Shown here: positions 53,358 to 63,658 of the stretch, in pieces | How positions within the stretch are numbered: position 1 is the first letter of the stretch | Layout of the letters: each line of letters opens with the position of its first letter | Source: Sedimenticola hydrogenitrophicus | GTDB taxonomy: Bacteria > Pseudomonadota > Gammaproteobacteria > Chromatiales > Chromatiaceae | Direction of reading: 5' to 3' | NCBI RefSeq assembly: GCF_029017505.1 | Contig: NZ_JAQGEI010000011.1 | Span: 62,001 to 126,000, forward strand | Length of the DNA stretch: 64,000 nucleotides | Translations under genes and position numbers: made by a program | The notes under the pieces: model-generated | What the model was told of the DNA's origin: nothing | Databases searched by the model: none | The model's input: the letters and a program-made list of their open reading frames with translations, nothing else

Positions 53358-54185
53358 ATGGCTATTGTAAAAACCAGACCAACATCAGCAGGTCGCCGGT
53401 TTGTGGTTAAGGTGGTAAATCCTGAGCTGCATAAAGGGGCCCCGCATGGGCCGCTGCTGGAGCAGAAGAGCAAGAATGGCGGTCGCAACAATAACGGACG
53501 CATCACTGTTCGGCACCAGGGTGGCGGTCATAAACAGCGTTACCGTGTGATTGATTTCAAGCGGGACAAGGACGGTATACCGGGTGTTGTGGAACGCCTG
53601 GAGTACGACCCGAACCGTACCGCGAATATCGCACTGATCAAGTACGCGGATGGTGAGCGTCGCTACATCATCGCGCCCAAGGGTCTGGTTGCCGGTGACC
53701 CCGTCCTGTCAGGCGAGGATTCCGGCATCAAGCCGGGCAACTGCCTGCCGCTGCGGAATATTCCGGTCGGCACCAACGTACACTGCATTGAAATGAAGCT
53801 TGGCAAGGGCGCGCAGATTGCCCGTTCTGCCGGAACTTCCGCGCAATTGGTTGCACGCGAGGGAGAATATGCTACTCTGCGCCTCCGCTCCGGCGAGATG
53901 CGCAAGATTCGCAGCGAATGTCGCGCAACCATTGGCGAAGTGGGCAACACCGAGCACAGCCTGCGCAAGCTGGGTAAGGCCGGTGCGACCAGGTGGCGTG
54001 GAGTCAGGCCAACCGTACGCGGCGTGGCCATGAACCCGGTGGATCACCCGCATGGTGGTGGTGAAGGCCGGACCTCCGGCGGACGTCATCCGTGCAGTCC
54101 CTGGGGCGTGCCTACAAAGGGTTACAAGACACGTACCAATAAGCGTACTGATGCAATGATTGTGCGTCAGCGCAATCGTAAGTAA
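53358..54185 (+). CDS. rplB: Large ribosomal subunit protein uL2
   Basis: Needed for subunit joining and the peptidyl-transferase centre. The 275-residue protein has the central [12 protein letters not shown] and the C-terminal [10 protein letters not shown], with the conserved histidine near 230. Confidence 0.97.
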   Translation: MAIVKTRPTSAGRRFVVKVVNPELHKGAPHGPLLEQKSKNGGRNNNGRITVRHQGGGHKQRYRVIDFKRDKDGIPGVVERLEYDPNRTANIALIKYADGERRYIIAPKGLVAGDPVLSGEDSGIKPGNCLPLRNIPVGTNVHCIEMKLGKGAQIARSAGTSAQLVAREGEYATLRLRSGEMRKIRSECRATIGEVGNTEHSLRKLGKAGATRWRGVRPTVRGVAMNPVDHPHGGGEGRTSGGRHPCSPWGVPTKGYKTRTNKRTDAMIVRQRNRK

Positions 54186-54206
54186 ATGGAACCGAGGTAA
54201 TTTAAC

Positions 54207-54482
54207 GTGCCACGTTCAATTAAGAAAGGCCCCTTCGTCGATCATCATTTGATGAAAAAAGTGGACGAAGCAGTGGCGAGCAACAGCAAACGTCCGATTA
54301 AGACATGGTCCCGCCGTTCAATGGTGCTGCCTGATATGATTGGTCTGACAATTGCCGTATATAACGGGCGCCAGCATATTCCAGTGCTTGTCACCGAGAA
54401 CATGATTGGCCATAAGCTTGGTGAGTTTGCACTGACCCGGACATTCCGTGGTCATGCGGCTGACAAGAAATCGAAACGATAA
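54207..54482 (+). CDS. rpsS: Small ribosomal subunit protein uS19
   Basis: A 91-residue head protein near the A-site finger bridge. It starts [12 protein letters not shown] and contains Thr-Trp-Ser-Arg-Arg-Ser near 35. It is 14 bases before rplV. Confidence 0.97.
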   Translation: MPRSIKKGPFVDHHLMKKVDEAVASNSKRPIKTWSRRSMVLPDMIGLTIAVYNGRQHIPVLVTENMIGHKLGEFALTRTFRGHAADKKSKR

Positions 54483-54496
54483 TCGGGGTAGGAACC

Positions 54497-54829
54497 ATGC
54501 AGGCTGCTGCTAAATTGCGTTTTGCGCGTATTTCGGCCCAGAAGGGTCGTCTGGTCGCCGATCAGATCAGGGGTCTGCCTGTGGAGCAGGCTCTGAATGT
54601 CCTCTCCTTCAGCAATAAGAAGGGCGCGGACCTTATGAAAAAGTTGCTGGATTCTGCGATTGCGAATGCAGAGAACAATGAAGGCGCGGATATCGACGAG
54701 TTGAAGGTTGCCTCGGTGATGGTCGATGAGGGTCCGACGATGAAACGGATCAGGGCGCGTGCCAAGGGCCGTGCGGCCCGTATTTTAAAGCGTACCAGTC
54801 ACTTCACCGTGATTGTGTCGGACAGGTAA
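54497..54829 (+). CDS. rplV: Large ribosomal subunit protein uL22
   Basis: A 110-residue protein whose beta-hairpin lines the exit tunnel beside L4. The hairpin region [15 protein letters not shown] near 80-95 is intact, with no macrolide-resistance-type change obvious. Confidence 0.97.
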   Translation: MQAAAKLRFARISAQKGRLVADQIRGLPVEQALNVLSFSNKKGADLMKKLLDSAIANAENNEGADIDELKVASVMVDEGPTMKRIRARAKGRAARILKRTSHFTVIVSDR

Positions 54830-54838
54830 GGCAGAGTT

Positions 54839-55531
54839 ATGGGTCAGAAAGTACATCCAATAGGAATTCGTCTTGGCATCGTCAAGCAGTGGACGTCGAA
54901 ATGGTATGCCGACACCAAGGATTATGCTGATATGCTGAATACCGACCTGGCGGTGAGAGACTATTTGAAAAAACGTCTTTCCCAGGCCTCGGTGAGCCGT
55001 ATTCAGATCGATCGTCCTGCGAAAAATGCCCACGTAACCATTCACTCGGCACGCCCGGGTATCGTGATCGGCAAGAAGGGCGAGGATATCAACACCCTGC
55101 GTGAAGAGGTATCCCGGCGCATGGGTATCCCGGCACATATCAGCGTCGAAGAGATTCGTAAGCCGGAACTGGATGCTCAGCTGGTTGCTGAGGGCATCAC
55201 CCAGCAGCTGGAGCGTCGTGTCATGTTCCGCCGGGCGATGAAGCGTTCCGTGCAGACGGCGATGCGTCTGGGCGCGGGCGGGATCAAGATAAATATTTCA
55301 GGCCGGTTGAATGGCGCTGAAATTGCCCGTAACGAATGGTATCGGGAAGGTCGGGTACCACTTCACACACTGCGTGCTGACATCGATTACGGTTTTGCGG
55401 AAGCCAAGACCACCTATGGAATCATCGGTGTGAAGGTTTGGATTTTCAAAGGCGAAGTCTTTGGTGACGAGGTTCAGGACGAAGCTGCGCCAAAACCCGC
55501 GCGTCGTAAAGCACCGCGTAAGAAGGATTAA
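54839..55531 (+). CDS. rpsC: Small ribosomal subunit protein uS3
   Basis: A 230-residue protein at the mRNA entry channel with helicase activity. The KH motif Val-Ile-Gly-Lys-Lys-Gly-Glu-Asp-Ile is near 67-75. The tail is rich in Ala, Pro and Lys (residues 210-230), typical for the family. rplP follows 3 bases later. Confidence 0.97.
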   Translation: MGQKVHPIGIRLGIVKQWTSKWYADTKDYADMLNTDLAVRDYLKKRLSQASVSRIQIDRPAKNAHVTIHSARPGIVIGKKGEDINTLREEVSRRMGIPAHISVEEIRKPELDAQLVAEGITQQLERRVMFRRAMKRSVQTAMRLGAGGIKINISGRLNGAEIARNEWYREGRVPLHTLRADIDYGFAEAKTTYGIIGVKVWIFKGEVFGDEVQDEAAPKPARRKAPRKKD

Positions 55532-55534
55532 GTC

Positions 55535-55948
55535 ATGTTATTGCCAAAGCGGACTAAATTCCGTAAACAGATGAAGGGCCGTAATCGCGGCCTGGCGAAC
55601 CGGGGTAACAAGGTTAGCTTCGGTGAATACGGCCTGCAGGCCGTCGATCGCGGTCGTATGACCTCGCGTCAGATCGAGGCCGCCCGGCGTACCATTACCC
55701 GTACCGTGAAGCGTGGCGGGAAAATGTGGATACGTGTTTTTCCCGACAAGCCAATTACCAAGAAACCTTTGGAAGTGCGTCAGGGTAAGGGTAAGGGTAG
55801 TGTCGAGTACTGGGTTGCCTTGATTCAGCCTGGTCGCGTACTTTATGAAATTGAAGGTGTCTCTGAAGAGATGGCGCGTGATGCGTTCCAGCTTGCAGCT
55901 GCCAAACTGCCGTTCAAGACCGCCTTCATCAAACGGACGGTAATGTGA
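55535..55948 (+). CDS. rplP: Large ribosomal subunit protein uL16
   Basis: A 137-residue protein at the A-site elbow that completes 50S maturation. It has Pro-Lys-Arg-Thr-Lys-Phe-Arg-Lys-Gln at the N-terminus and the conserved Arg near 81, the YcfD hydroxylation site in E. coli. The stop overlaps the rpmC start as TGATG. Confidence 0.97.
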   Translation: MLLPKRTKFRKQMKGRNRGLANRGNKVSFGEYGLQAVDRGRMTSRQIEAARRTITRTVKRGGKMWIRVFPDKPITKKPLEVRQGKGKGSVEYWVALIQPGRVLYEIEGVSEEMARDAFQLAAAKLPFKTAFIKRTVM

Positions 55949-56148
55949 TGAGCGCGAGTGAACTTCGTCAAAAGAGCCCTGCTGAGCTTGAGGGGGCATT
56001 ACTGGAGCTGCGCAAAGAGCAGTTCAATCTGCGTATGCAGCAGGGCACTGGTCAGTTGTCACGCCCGTCGGAGATGCGACGGGTAAGAAAAGAGATTGCC
56101 CGGGTGAAGACATTGCTGAATGAGAAAGGTGTAGGTGAAGCATCATGA
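55948..56148 (+). CDS. rpmC: Large ribosomal subunit protein uL29
   Basis: A 66-residue two-helix protein at the tunnel exit. The ATG at 55948 shares one base with the rplP stop; a GTG at 55945 is a possible alternative. [11 protein letters not shown] near 24-34 is the family signature. It overlaps rpsQ by 4 bases. Confidence 0.95.
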   Translation: MSASELRQKSPAELEGALLELRKEQFNLRMQQGTGQLSRPSEMRRVRKEIARVKTLLNEKGVGEAS

Positions 56149-56405
56149 GCGATCAGAACAACAGCAATCGCACACTCGAAGGCCGTGTGGTCAGCGATAA
56201 GATGGACAAGAGTATTACCGTCCTGGTCGAGCGCAAGGTGAAGCACCCGATTTATGGCAAGTTCATTCGGCGGTCCACCAAGGTGCATGCCCATGATGAA
56301 GCCAACGAGTGTGGTATCGGCGATATGGTGGTGGTGGAGCAGTGCCGCCCGCTCTCCAAGAGCAAGGCTTGGCGTCTGGTCAAGGTTGTCACAAAGGCGA
56401 CCTGA
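56145..56405 (+). CDS. rpsQ: Small ribosomal subunit protein uS17
   Basis: An 86-residue OB-fold protein of the 30S body. [11 protein letters not shown] near 13-23 and the central Lys-His-Pro-Ile-Tyr-Gly are present. It is the last gene of the S10 block. The 59-base gap to rplN holds a perfect 14-base palindrome, AAATCGTACGATTT (56419-56432), but no terminator. Confidence 0.97.
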   Translation: MSDQNNSNRTLEGRVVSDKMDKSITVLVERKVKHPIYGKFIRRSTKVHAHDEANECGIGDMVVVEQCRPLSKSKAWRLVKVVTKAT

Positions 56406-56464
56406 GGTAGGCACCGGTAAATCGTACGATTTCGGTTTAGTGATAATTTAATTGGAATAGACCA

Positions 56465-56833
56465 ATGATCCAGATGCAGACAATGCTTAACGTCGCCGAT
56501 AACAGTGGCGCAAAGCGAGTTCAGTGCATAAAGGTGCTGGGCGGATCACACCGTCGCTATGCTGGTATCGGGGACATTATCAAAGTGAGCGTCAAAGACG
56601 CCATTCCCCGCGGCAAAGTGAAGAAAGGTGATGTATACAATGCGGTAGTTGTGCGTACCAGGAAAGGCGTAAGACGTCCGGATGGATCCTTGATCCGTTT
56701 TGACGGCAATGCCGCTGTCCTGTTGAACACGCAACTGCAGCCGATCGGAACCCGTATTTTTGGACCGGTTACCCGTGAACTGCGCAGCGAGCGATTCATG
56801 AAGATCATCTCGCTCGCGCCTGAAGTACTCTAA
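56465..56833 (+). CDS. rplN: Large ribosomal subunit protein uL14
   Basis: A 122-residue protein at bridge B8. It starts [16 protein letters not shown]. It opens the spc block, joined to the S10 block without a visible terminator. Confidence 0.97.
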   Translation: MIQMQTMLNVADNSGAKRVQCIKVLGGSHRRYAGIGDIIKVSVKDAIPRGKVKKGDVYNAVVVRTRKGVRRPDGSLIRFDGNAAVLLNTQLQPIGTRIFGPVTRELRSERFMKIISLAPEVL

Positions 56834-56843
56834 GGGGTGAATC

Positions 56844-57164
56844 ATGGCTATGCGTAAGATCAAAAAAGGTGACCAGGTGGTCGTCCTCGCCGGAAAGGAT
56901 AAAGGCAAGCAGGGAACTGTACTGCGGGTGATTGACGAAAAGGTCATTGTTGAAAATATCAACATTGTTAAAAAACACACCAAGGCCAATCCGGCGAAGG
57001 GTGAGCAAGGTGGCATACTGGATAAAGAGATGCCCATCGATGCTTCCAATGTTGCCGTATACAACCCCAATACCGGCAAGGCCGATCGGGTGGGTATAAA
57101 GACGCTGGAAGATGGGCGCAAGGTGCGCTACTTCAAGTCTAATGGCGAAGTCGTGGATATCTGA
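56844..57164 (+). CDS. rplX: Large ribosomal subunit protein uL24
   Basis: A 106-residue KOW protein that starts 50S assembly. The KOW motif [15 protein letters not shown] is at about 8-22. rplE follows 13 bases after its stop. Confidence 0.96.
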   Translation: MAMRKIKKGDQVVVLAGKDKGKQGTVLRVIDEKVIVENINIVKKHTKANPAKGEQGGILDKEMPIDASNVAVYNPNTGKADRVGIKTLEDGRKVRYFKSNGEVVDI

Positions 57165-57177
57165 GGCGGATAGAAAG

Positions 57178-57717
57178 ATGGCAAGATTACAACAGGTCTA
57201 CCGCGACGAACTCGTGGGTAAGCTGAAAGATCAGTTTAGCTTCAAGAGCGTGATGGAAGTTCCGCGGATAACCAAGATCACCCTGAATATGGGTGTCGGC
57301 GAGGCACTGGGCGACAAGAAGGTACTTGAGTTCGCCGTCAGCGATATGGAAAAGATTGCCGGCCAGAAGGCAGTCGTTACCCTGGCGCGCAAATCAGTGG
57401 CAGGCTTCAAGGTCCGTGAAGGCTGGCCGATCGGTTGCAAAGTAACCCTGCGCAGTGATCGGATGTATGAATTCCTCGATCGACTGATCAACGTGGCGAT
57501 TCCCCGTATTCGGGATTTCCGCGGACTGAATCCGAAGTCGTTCGATGGGCGTGGCAATTACAGCATGGGTGTGAAGGAGCAGATCATGTTCCCGGAGATC
57601 GATTTTGATAAGATCGACACCCTGCGTGGGCTGGATATCGTAATTACCACCACTGCAAAGAATGATGCGGAAGGTCGCGCGCTTCTTGAAGCGTTCAATT
57701 TTCCTTTCAAGAACTGA
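57178..57717 (+). CDS. rplE: Large ribosomal subunit protein uL5
   Basis: A 179-residue 5S rRNA-binding protein that contacts P-site tRNA. The ATG at 57178 gives the family start Met-Ala-Arg-Leu-Gln; the frame is open from 57112 but overlaps rplX. The [10 protein letters not shown] motif is near 36. Confidence 0.96.
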   Translation: MARLQQVYRDELVGKLKDQFSFKSVMEVPRITKITLNMGVGEALGDKKVLEFAVSDMEKIAGQKAVVTLARKSVAGFKVREGWPIGCKVTLRSDRMYEFLDRLINVAIPRIRDFRGLNPKSFDGRGNYSMGVKEQIMFPEIDFDKIDTLRGLDIVITTTAKNDAEGRALLEAFNFPFKN

Positions 57718-57733
57718 AACAGAGCAGAATCGC

Positions 57734-58039
57734 ATGGCAAAAAAGAGCATGATCGCGCGTGAAGTAAAGCGGGCAAAGATTGTTGAGAAGTACGCGGAAA
57801 AGCGTAAACAACTCAAGGCTACCATCAGCAACCCGGCTAGCAGTCATGAGCAGGTTGATGAGGCGGTGCAGAAACTGCAGAAGATGCCCAGGGATGCCAG
57901 CCGTTCGCGCCAGCGTAATCGCTGTCGGGTGACCGGGCGTCCGCACGGTGTTTACCGCAAGTTTGGCCTGTGTCGAAACAAGCTCCGCGAAGCGGCCATG
58001 CGTGGTGATGTTCCAGGGCTTGTAAAAGCCAGCTGGTGA
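57734..58039 (+). CDS. rpsN: Small ribosomal subunit protein uS14
   Basis: A 101-residue zinc-free form. It has Met-Ala-Lys-Lys-Ser-Met near the start, then [12 protein letters not shown] and Lys-Ala-Ser-Trp at the C-terminus. An upstream in-frame extension to 57662 runs inside rplE and is rejected. Confidence 0.95.
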   Translation: MAKKSMIAREVKRAKIVEKYAEKRKQLKATISNPASSHEQVDEAVQKLQKMPRDASRSRQRNRCRVTGRPHGVYRKFGLCRNKLREAAMRGDVPGLVKASW

Positions 58040-58145
58040 TGTAGAATACACCACCCTTTTCAGGGTGCACCCGCCTGCCGGCGGGTTTCTGTCAATCGTT
58101 TGGGTATCGCGTCTGATTAGGGCGGCTGACCCTGGGGATTTAAAA

Positions 58146-58541
58146 ATGAGTATGTCTGATCCGATCGCGGATATGCTGACGCGTATTCGTAATGGTCAAC
58201 AAGTTTCCAAGGTGGCTGTGTCCATGCCATCTTCCAAGAAGAAGGTTGCCGTTGCGCAGCTGCTTCTCGATGAAGGCTATATTGCCGGTTTCAATGTCGA
58301 GGCCAAGGACAATAAGTCTACACTCCAGATAGACCTGAAATACTTCCAGGGTAAACCGGTAATTGAGATGGTCCAGCGCGTAAGCCGTCCTGGCCTGCGT
58401 ATCTATAAGGGCAGCAAAGAGCTCCCGAAAGTACGCGGCGGACTCGGCGTTGCCATCATTTCAACCTCGCAGGGTTTGATGACCGATCGCGCGGCCCGTT
58501 CCACTGGTCAAGGCGGCGAAGTCGTCGCTTACGTGGCTTAA
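58146..58541 (+). CDS. rpsH: Small ribosomal subunit protein uS8
   Basis: A 131-residue central-domain protein; in E. coli it represses the spc operon. ATGs at 58146 and 58152 are both plausible; the first gives [13 protein letters not shown]. The C-terminal [10 protein letters not shown] motif is typical. The 106-base gap before it is longer than its neighbours and holds an imperfect GGGTGCACCCGCC hairpin. Confidence 0.95.
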   Translation: MSMSDPIADMLTRIRNGQQVSKVAVSMPSSKKKVAVAQLLLDEGYIAGFNVEAKDNKSTLQIDLKYFQGKPVIEMVQRVSRPGLRIYKGSKELPKVRGGLGVAIISTSQGLMTDRAARSTGQGGEVVAYVA

Positions 58542-58555
58542 CCGGAGGGATAGAC

Positions 58556-59089
58556 ATGTCTCGTGTAGCAAAAAATCCGATACCCCTGCCTTCCGGCGTG
58601 GATGTCAACCTGAACGGCAGCGAACTGACCGTGAAAGGTAGCAAGGGAACCATGACGCTCGGCCTGCATGCATTTGTCACCATCAAGAATGAGGGCGACA
58701 CGCTTCGCGTTGTTCCTGTACAGGAAGGCCGCAACGAGTGGGCAATGGCCGGTACCTTCAGGGCGCTGGTCGGAAATATGGTGACCGGTGTCAGCACCGG
58801 TTTTCAGAAGAAGTTGCAATTGATCGGCGTCGGTTATCGTGCGCAGGCCAAAGGTGATGTTCTGAATATGAATCTTGGTTTCTCTCATCCTGTGGATTAT
58901 CCGATCCCCGAGGGAATCACTATCGAAACCCCCAGCCAGACCGAAATCGTAGTGTCTGGGTGCGACAAGCAACGTGTCGGCCAGGTCTCCGCGGAGATTC
59001 GCGCCTACCGTCCGCCTGAGCCCTATAAAGGCAAGGGTGTGCGTTATGCCGATGAGCATGTTGCCCGTAAAGAAGCCAAGAAAAAATAG
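58556..59089 (+). CDS. rplF: Large ribosomal subunit protein uL6
   Basis: A 177-residue protein near the sarcin-ricin loop, formed of two related halves. It starts Met-Ser-Arg-Val-Ala-Lys-Asn-Pro-Ile and ends with [11 protein letters not shown] and a Lys-rich tail. Confidence 0.97.
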   Translation: MSRVAKNPIPLPSGVDVNLNGSELTVKGSKGTMTLGLHAFVTIKNEGDTLRVVPVQEGRNEWAMAGTFRALVGNMVTGVSTGFQKKLQLIGVGYRAQAKGDVLNMNLGFSHPVDYPIPEGITIETPSQTEIVVSGCDKQRVGQVSAEIRAYRPPEPYKGKGVRYADEHVARKEAKKK

Positions 59090-59100
59090 GTCATACTGAG

Positions 59101-59457
59101 ATGGACAAGAAAACTACACGTTTACGCCGCGCTCGCAGAGCTCGTGCAAAGATTCGCGAACTGGCGGTCAATCGTCTGACCATCTTTCGTACTCCGAGAC
59201 ATATGTATGCCCAGGTGATTGCGCCCAACGGATCCCAAGTGATCGCCAGCGCATCAACCGTGGAAAAAGACGTAAGGGCGCAACTGGAAGGGGCGTCTGG
59301 TAATAGCACTGCCGCAGCGATTGTCGGCAAGGCCATTGCGGAGCGAGCCAAGGCTGCTGGTGTCGAAAGTGTTGCGTTCGATCGTGCCGGTTTTAAATAT
59401 CACGGCCGGGTAAAGGCGTTGGCTGACGCTGCCCGCGAAAACGGTCTTAAGTTCTAA
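59101..59457 (+). CDS. rplR: Large ribosomal subunit protein uL18
   Basis: A 118-residue 5S rRNA-binding protein with a basic N-terminal tail and the C-terminal [15 protein letters not shown] motif. Confidence 0.97.
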   Translation: MDKKTTRLRRARRARAKIRELAVNRLTIFRTPRHMYAQVIAPNGSQVIASASTVEKDVRAQLEGASGNSTAAAIVGKAIAERAKAAGVESVAFDRAGFKYHGRVKALADAARENGLKF

Positions 59458-59467
59458 GGGGCAGGCT

Positions 59468-59974
59468 ATGTCGAAATTCAATGAAAGGCCGGAAGGTGAC
59501 GATCTGATTGAAAAACTGATCAACGTCAACCGCGTCGCGAAAGTGGTCAAGGGTGGTCGTGTTTTTGGATTCGCGGCACTCGCGGTTGTGGGTGATGGCA
59601 ATGGCAAGGTCGGCTTCGGCAGCGGCAAGGCGCGTGAGGTGCCGATCGCCATTCAAAAGGCGATGGAAAACGCGCGCCAGAATCTGCGCACTGCGAAACT
59701 GAATGGCGATACACTGCAGTATCCGCTGATCGGTCGACATGGCGCGGCCAAGGTCTATATGCAGCCGGCGTCAGAAGGTACCGGTATCATCGCCGGCGGC
59801 GCCATGCGTGCCGTCTGTGAGGCGGTGGGCGTGCACAATGTCCTGGCCAAGTGCATAGGCACAAACAATCCGATCAACGTGGTCCGCGCGACGGTAAATG
59901 CGCTGACCGAGATGACTGATCCTGAGACCGTGGCCGCCAAGCGTGGCAAATCGGTCAAAGAGATCCTGGGGTAG
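59468..59974 (+). CDS. rpsE: Small ribosomal subunit protein uS5
   Basis: A 168-residue fidelity protein. It has the dsRBD-like [15 protein letters not shown] near 18-32 (the spectinomycin-linked loop is unaltered) and Gly-Thr-Gly-Ile-Ile-Ala-Gly-Gly near 102. rpmD follows 3 bases later. Confidence 0.97.
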   Translation: MSKFNERPEGDDLIEKLINVNRVAKVVKGGRVFGFAALAVVGDGNGKVGFGSGKAREVPIAIQKAMENARQNLRTAKLNGDTLQYPLIGRHGAAKVYMQPASEGTGIIAGGAMRAVCEAVGVHNVLAKCIGTNNPINVVRATVNALTEMTDPETVAAKRGKSVKEILG

Positions 59975-59977
59975 GTC

Positions 59978-60166
59978 ATGAGTGAAAAAAAGATGATGAA
60001 AGTGACTCTGGTCCGCAGTGCGCATGGCCGGCTTGAAAGTCATAAGGCCTGTGTCCGCGGTTTGGGGCTTCGGCGTATTCGTCACAGTGTACTGGTGGAA
60101 GATACTCCTGCGACCCGTGGCATGGTGAATAAAGTCAGCTACATGGTTCAGGTAGAGGAGGCTTGA
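59978..60166 (+). CDS. rpmD: Large ribosomal subunit protein uL30
   Basis: A 62-residue protein with Val-Thr-Leu-Val-Arg-Ser near the start and Gly-Leu-Gly-Leu-Arg-Arg-Ile near 30. Its stop is one base before the rplO start. Confidence 0.95.
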   Translation: MSEKKMMKVTLVRSAHGRLESHKACVRGLGLRRIRHSVLVEDTPATRGMVNKVSYMVQVEEA

Positions 60167-60167
60167 G

Positions 60168-60602
60168 ATGCGTCTGAATACCATTAAGCCTGCAGAAGGC
60201 GCGACAACAGACGCCAAGCGCGTCGGCCGCGGAATCGGCAGCGGTCTTGGAAAAACGGCCGGTCGTGGTCATAAGGGCCAGAAATCACGCTCCGGTGGTT
60301 TTCATAAAGTAGGTTTCGAGGGCGGCCAGATGCCGCTGCAGCGCCGCCTGCCGAAGGTTGGCTTTACCTCCCGGAAAGGCCGGGTCACCGCCGAGGTGAG
60401 ACTGAGCGAACTGGCCAAGGTGGACGGTGAGGTGGTCGATATGAAGGCGCTTTACGACGCCAATGTACTGCCTTTCAACATGAAGCGCGCCAAGATCATT
60501 CTTTCCGGTGCCATCGAAAAGGCGGTAACGGTTCGTGGATTGGGCGTCACCAAGGGCGCGCGGGCTGCCATCGAGGCGGCTGGCGGGAAGATCGAGGAAT
60601 AA
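60168..60602 (+). CDS. rplO: Large ribosomal subunit protein uL15
   Basis: A 144-residue protein with a long basic Gly-Arg-Gly-rich N-terminal arm (Gly-Arg-Gly-Ile-Gly-Ser-Gly...Gly-Arg-Gly-His-Lys-Gly-Gln) and a globular C-terminus. Its stop directly abuts the secY start. Confidence 0.97.
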   Translation: MRLNTIKPAEGATTDAKRVGRGIGSGLGKTAGRGHKGQKSRSGGFHKVGFEGGQMPLQRRLPKVGFTSRKGRVTAEVRLSELAKVDGEVVDMKALYDANVLPFNMKRAKIILSGAIEKAVTVRGLGVTKGARAAIEAAGGKIEE

Positions 60603-61952
60603 ATGGCTGGACAGGGCACAAAAGCCGGCGGCCTTGCCGGGGCAGGTAAGTTCACCGAGCTACGCCAGCGGCTTTTGTTCGTTATCGGAGCCCTGCTGGT
60701 TTTCCGGATTGGTACATTTATTCCGGTCCCGGGGGTGAATCCCGCGGCTGTGGCGGTCCTGTTTGACCAGCAGCAGGGTGGCATCCTCGACATGTTCAAC
60801 ATGTTTTCCGGAGGCGCGCTGGAAAGGGCAAGTCTGTTTGCCTTGGGAATCATGCCGTACATCTCGGCGTCGATCATCATGCAGTTGATGGCTGCGGTGA
60901 TTCCCAAGCTGGAACAGCTGAAAAAAGAGGGTGAACAGGGGCGGCGCACGATTACCCAGTACACGCGTTATGGCACCGTGGTGCTGGCGACCTTCCAGGC
61001 GGTGGGTATCGCGATTGCGTTGCAATCACAGCAGGCGGGTGGCATAGCGGTAGTCTCGCAACAGGGGCCCGGGTTCATCCTGACGGCGGCTGTGTCCCTG
61101 GTCACCGGCACGCTGTTCCTGATGTGGCTGGGCGAGCAGATCACCGAACGCGGGCTTGGCAACGGGATATCGCTGATCATTTTTGCGGGTATCGTCGCCG
61201 GGTTGCCGTCGGCCATTGGCGGGACGCTGGAGCTGGTGCGTACCGGTGAAATGAACGCCCTGACGGTGTTGATCCTGTTTGCGCTGGCGATCGCGGTCAC
61301 CGCCTTCGTTGTCTTCGTTGAGCGGGGGCAGCGCCGGATCACGGTGAACTACGCCAAGCGTCAACAGGGCAGGAAGATGTTCGCCGCGCAGAGCAGTCAT
61401 CTGCCGCTGAAGTTGAATATGGCGGGCGTTATTCCGCCGATCTTCGCCTCCAGCATCATCCTGTTCCCATCGACGCTGGGGCAGTGGCTGGGTACCCAGG
61501 AGAACATGCGCTGGCTGCAGGATATCGTCGCCAAAATCTCCCCGGGCGAGCCGCTGTACGTGCTGCTCTATGCCCTGGCTATCGTGTTTTTCTGTTTCTT
61601 TTATACGGCGCTGGTATTCAACTCGAAGGATACGGCGGATAACCTGAAGCGTTCCGGGGCATTTATTCCAGGTTATCGCCCGGGAGAGCAGACGGCACGC
61701 TATATCGATAAGGTGATGTCCCGCCTGACGTTTGCAGGTGCGATTTATATAACGGCGGTGTGTCTGCTGCCGGAATTTTTGATTGTCGGTTGGAATGTTC
61801 CTTTCTACTTTGGCGGAACGTCCTTGTTGATCATCGTTGTTGTCGTCATGGACTTCATGGCACAGGTGCAGGCACACATGATGTCTCACCAGTATGAAGG
61901 GTTGATGAAGAAGGCGAATCTGAAGGGTGGCGGCGCAGGCTTGCTGCGTTAA
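60603..61952 (+). CDS. secY: Preprotein translocase subunit SecY
   Basis: The ten-helix channel of the Sec translocon, 449 residues. Signatures include [14 protein letters not shown] near 30, the plug region after it, [11 protein letters not shown] near 80, and the cytoplasmic loop with Gly-Asn-Gly-Ile-Ser near 185. Its partner SecE is in this window; SecG is not. Confidence 0.97.
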   Translation: MAGQGTKAGGLAGAGKFTELRQRLLFVIGALLVFRIGTFIPVPGVNPAAVAVLFDQQQGGILDMFNMFSGGALERASLFALGIMPYISASIIMQLMAAVIPKLEQLKKEGEQGRRTITQYTRYGTVVLATFQAVGIAIALQSQQAGGIAVVSQQGPGFILTAAVSLVTGTLFLMWLGEQITERGLGNGISLIIFAGIVAGLPSAIGGTLELVRTGEMNALTVLILFALAIAVTAFVVFVERGQRRITVNYAKRQQGRKMFAAQSSHLPLKLNMAGVIPPIFASSIILFPSTLGQWLGTQENMRWLQDIVAKISPGEPLYVLLYALAIVFFCFFYTALVFNSKDTADNLKRSGAFIPGYRPGEQTARYIDKVMSRLTFAGAIYITAVCLLPEFLIVGWNVPFYFGGTSLLIIVVVVMDFMAQVQAHMMSHQYEGLMKKANLKGGGAGLLR

Positions 61953-61990
61953 CGCCGATAAGATTCCACGGTATTTTTGGAGATTGAGTC

Positions 61991-62104
61991 ATGAAAGTAA
62001 GGGCGTCTGTAAAGAAGATTTGCAGGAACTGCAAGATTGTCCGGCGCAATGGCGTGGTGCGGGTTATCTGCAAAGAAGCCAGGCATAAACAGAGACAAGG
62101 CTAA
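61991..62104 (+). CDS. rpmJ: Large ribosomal subunit protein bL36
   Basis: A 37-residue zinc-ribbon protein, [11 protein letters not shown] and on. The ligands Cys11, Cys14, Cys27 and His32 are all present, so this is the zinc-containing form. GGAGATTGAG precedes the ATG. It lies in the usual place between secY and rpsM. Confidence 0.95.
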   Translation: MKVRASVKKICRNCKIVRRNGVVRVICKEARHKQRQG

Positions 62105-62124
62105 GCTTTTCGCTTGATTTGTTG

Positions 62125-62200
62125 AAGAAATCCAGTTAAAGTTGTGCGTTCACCGCGCCCAACGTGAGCTGATAATTGTATTTTTAGGAGTTACCTGATG
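62125..62200 (+). promoter_or_regulatory. Candidate S4-binding leader before rpsM
   Basis: The 93-base gap contains TTGTGCGTTCAC and GTGAGC flanking a C-rich loop, then an AT-rich stretch and TTTTTAGGAG before the rpsM ATG. The order of elements resembles the E. coli alpha-operon pseudoknot bound by S4, which begins with a similar TTGTGCGTT. S4 (rpsD) is encoded downstream in this operon. Pseudoknot pairing was not computed. Confidence 0.4.
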
Positions 62201-62554
62201 GCCCGTATTGCAGGCGTCAACATTCCCGATCGTAAGCACGCGGTCATCGCGTTGACCGAGATCTATGGAGTCGGTTCTACCCGTGCTGCTCGTATCTGCG
62301 AGGCCGCGGGTGTGGCAAAAGATGCAAAGATTCAAAACCTGACCGAAGGTGAAGTAGAGGCGCTTCGTGCCGAAGTCGCCAAGTTTACGGTCGAGGGCGA
62401 CCTTCGCCGTGAAGTGTCCATGAACATCAAGCGTCTGATGGACCTTGGTTGCAATCGTGGAATCCGTCACCGTCGCGGCCTGCCGCTGCGTGGCCAGCGT
62501 ACCAAAACGAATGCGCGTACCCGCAAAGGCCCGCGGCGTCCGATCAAGAGATAA
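62198..62554 (+). CDS. rpsM: Small ribosomal subunit protein uS13
   Basis: A 118-residue head protein at the subunit bridges. It starts [10 protein letters not shown] and ends with the basic tail containing [10 protein letters not shown] that touches P-site tRNA. First gene of the alpha block. Confidence 0.97.
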   Translation: MARIAGVNIPDRKHAVIALTEIYGVGSTRAARICEAAGVAKDAKIQNLTEGEVEALRAEVAKFTVEGDLRREVSMNIKRLMDLGCNRGIRHRRGLPLRGQRTKTNARTRKGPRRPIKR

Positions 62555-62609
62555 TAGCAATCCGGTCACCGGGTTGTTTACAGCGATATAGTTCACAGGA
62601 ACATTAAAG

Positions 62610-62996
62610 ATGGCAAAGCCGAGCAGCGTGCGGAAGAAGGTAAAAAAGAGCGTCACCGATGGTGTCGCCCACATTCACGCTTCCTTTAACAATACGATCG
62701 TCACCATTTCCGATCGGCAGGGTAATGTCTTGTCCTGGGCAACTGCGGGTGGTTCAGGATTCCGTGGCTCGCGCAAGAGCACGCCATTCGCTGCGCAGGT
62801 TGCGGCCGATCGCGCTGGCGAACGGGCCAAGGATTACGGCGTGAAAAACCTTGATGTCAATGTCAAGGGCCCGGGCCCGGGACGCGAGTCTGCGGTTCGC
62901 GCACTGAATAATGCAGGATTCAAGATCACCAGTATTTGTGATGTTACCCCAATCCCGCACAATGGTTGTCGCCCGCCTAAAAAGCGTCGCGTTTAA
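62610..62996 (+). CDS. rpsK: Small ribosomal subunit protein uS11
   Basis: A 128-residue platform protein. It has [13 protein letters not shown] near 20-32 and the C-terminal [12 protein letters not shown]. The 55-base gap before it shows no structure beyond a short GGTCACCGG repeat. Confidence 0.97.
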   Translation: MAKPSSVRKKVKKSVTDGVAHIHASFNNTIVTISDRQGNVLSWATAGGSGFRGSRKSTPFAAQVAADRAGERAKDYGVKNLDVNVKGPGPGRESAVRALNNAGFKITSICDVTPIPHNGCRPPKKRRV

Positions 62997-63015
62997 TCTG
63001 GAGTTATAGATAATC

Positions 63016-63636
63016 ATGGCAAGATATATCGGTCCCAAGTGTAAGCTGAGCCGGAGAGAAGGCACTGACCTGTTTCTGAAGAGCCGCGCTCGCTCCCTGG
63101 AATCAAAATGTAATATGGAAAAGCAGCCTGGTCAGACGACTGACCGGCGCCGCCGCCTCTCTGATTACGGTATGCAGCTTCGTGAGAAACAGAAGATGCG
63201 CCGTATGTATGGAATCATGGAGAAGCAGTTCAGCAACTACTACAAGAATGCGGCCCAGAGCAAGGGCGCCACAGGCGATAACCTGTTGCGTCTGCTCGAG
63301 ACCCGTCTGGATAACGTGGTTTATCGGATGGGCTTCGGAAGCACCCGTTCTGAATCACGGCAGCTCGTGAGCCATAAATCCATCGAGGTTAACGGTAAGG
63401 TGGTCAATATCCCCTCCTACCATATCCAGGTCGATGATGTGGTGAGTGTTCGCGAGAAATCAAAAAACCAGCTGCGCATTCAAAGTTCTCTGGCGCTCGC
63501 GGAACAGTTCGGCACCGTCGACTGGATCGAGGTCGATGCGAAGGGCATGAAGGGTACCTTCAAACGTCTGCCGGACCGCTCCGAACTGCCTGCGGAAATT
63601 AATGAACAGCTGGTAGTAGAGCTGTACTCCAAGTAA
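63016..63636 (+). CDS. rpsD: Small ribosomal subunit protein uS4
   Basis: A 206-residue 16S rRNA assembly initiator and, in E. coli, the alpha-operon repressor. It has an N-terminal basic region with Cys9 and Cys32, then the S4 RNA-binding domain with [12 protein letters not shown] near 95-106. Confidence 0.97.
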   Translation: MARYIGPKCKLSRREGTDLFLKSRARSLESKCNMEKQPGQTTDRRRRLSDYGMQLREKQKMRRMYGIMEKQFSNYYKNAAQSKGATGDNLLRLLETRLDNVVYRMGFGSTRSESRQLVSHKSIEVNGKVVNIPSYHIQVDDVVSVREKSKNQLRIQSSLALAEQFGTVDWIEVDAKGMKGTFKRLPDRSELPAEINEQLVVELYSK

Positions 63637-63658
63637 GGATTACCTTCAAGAGGTCGAA

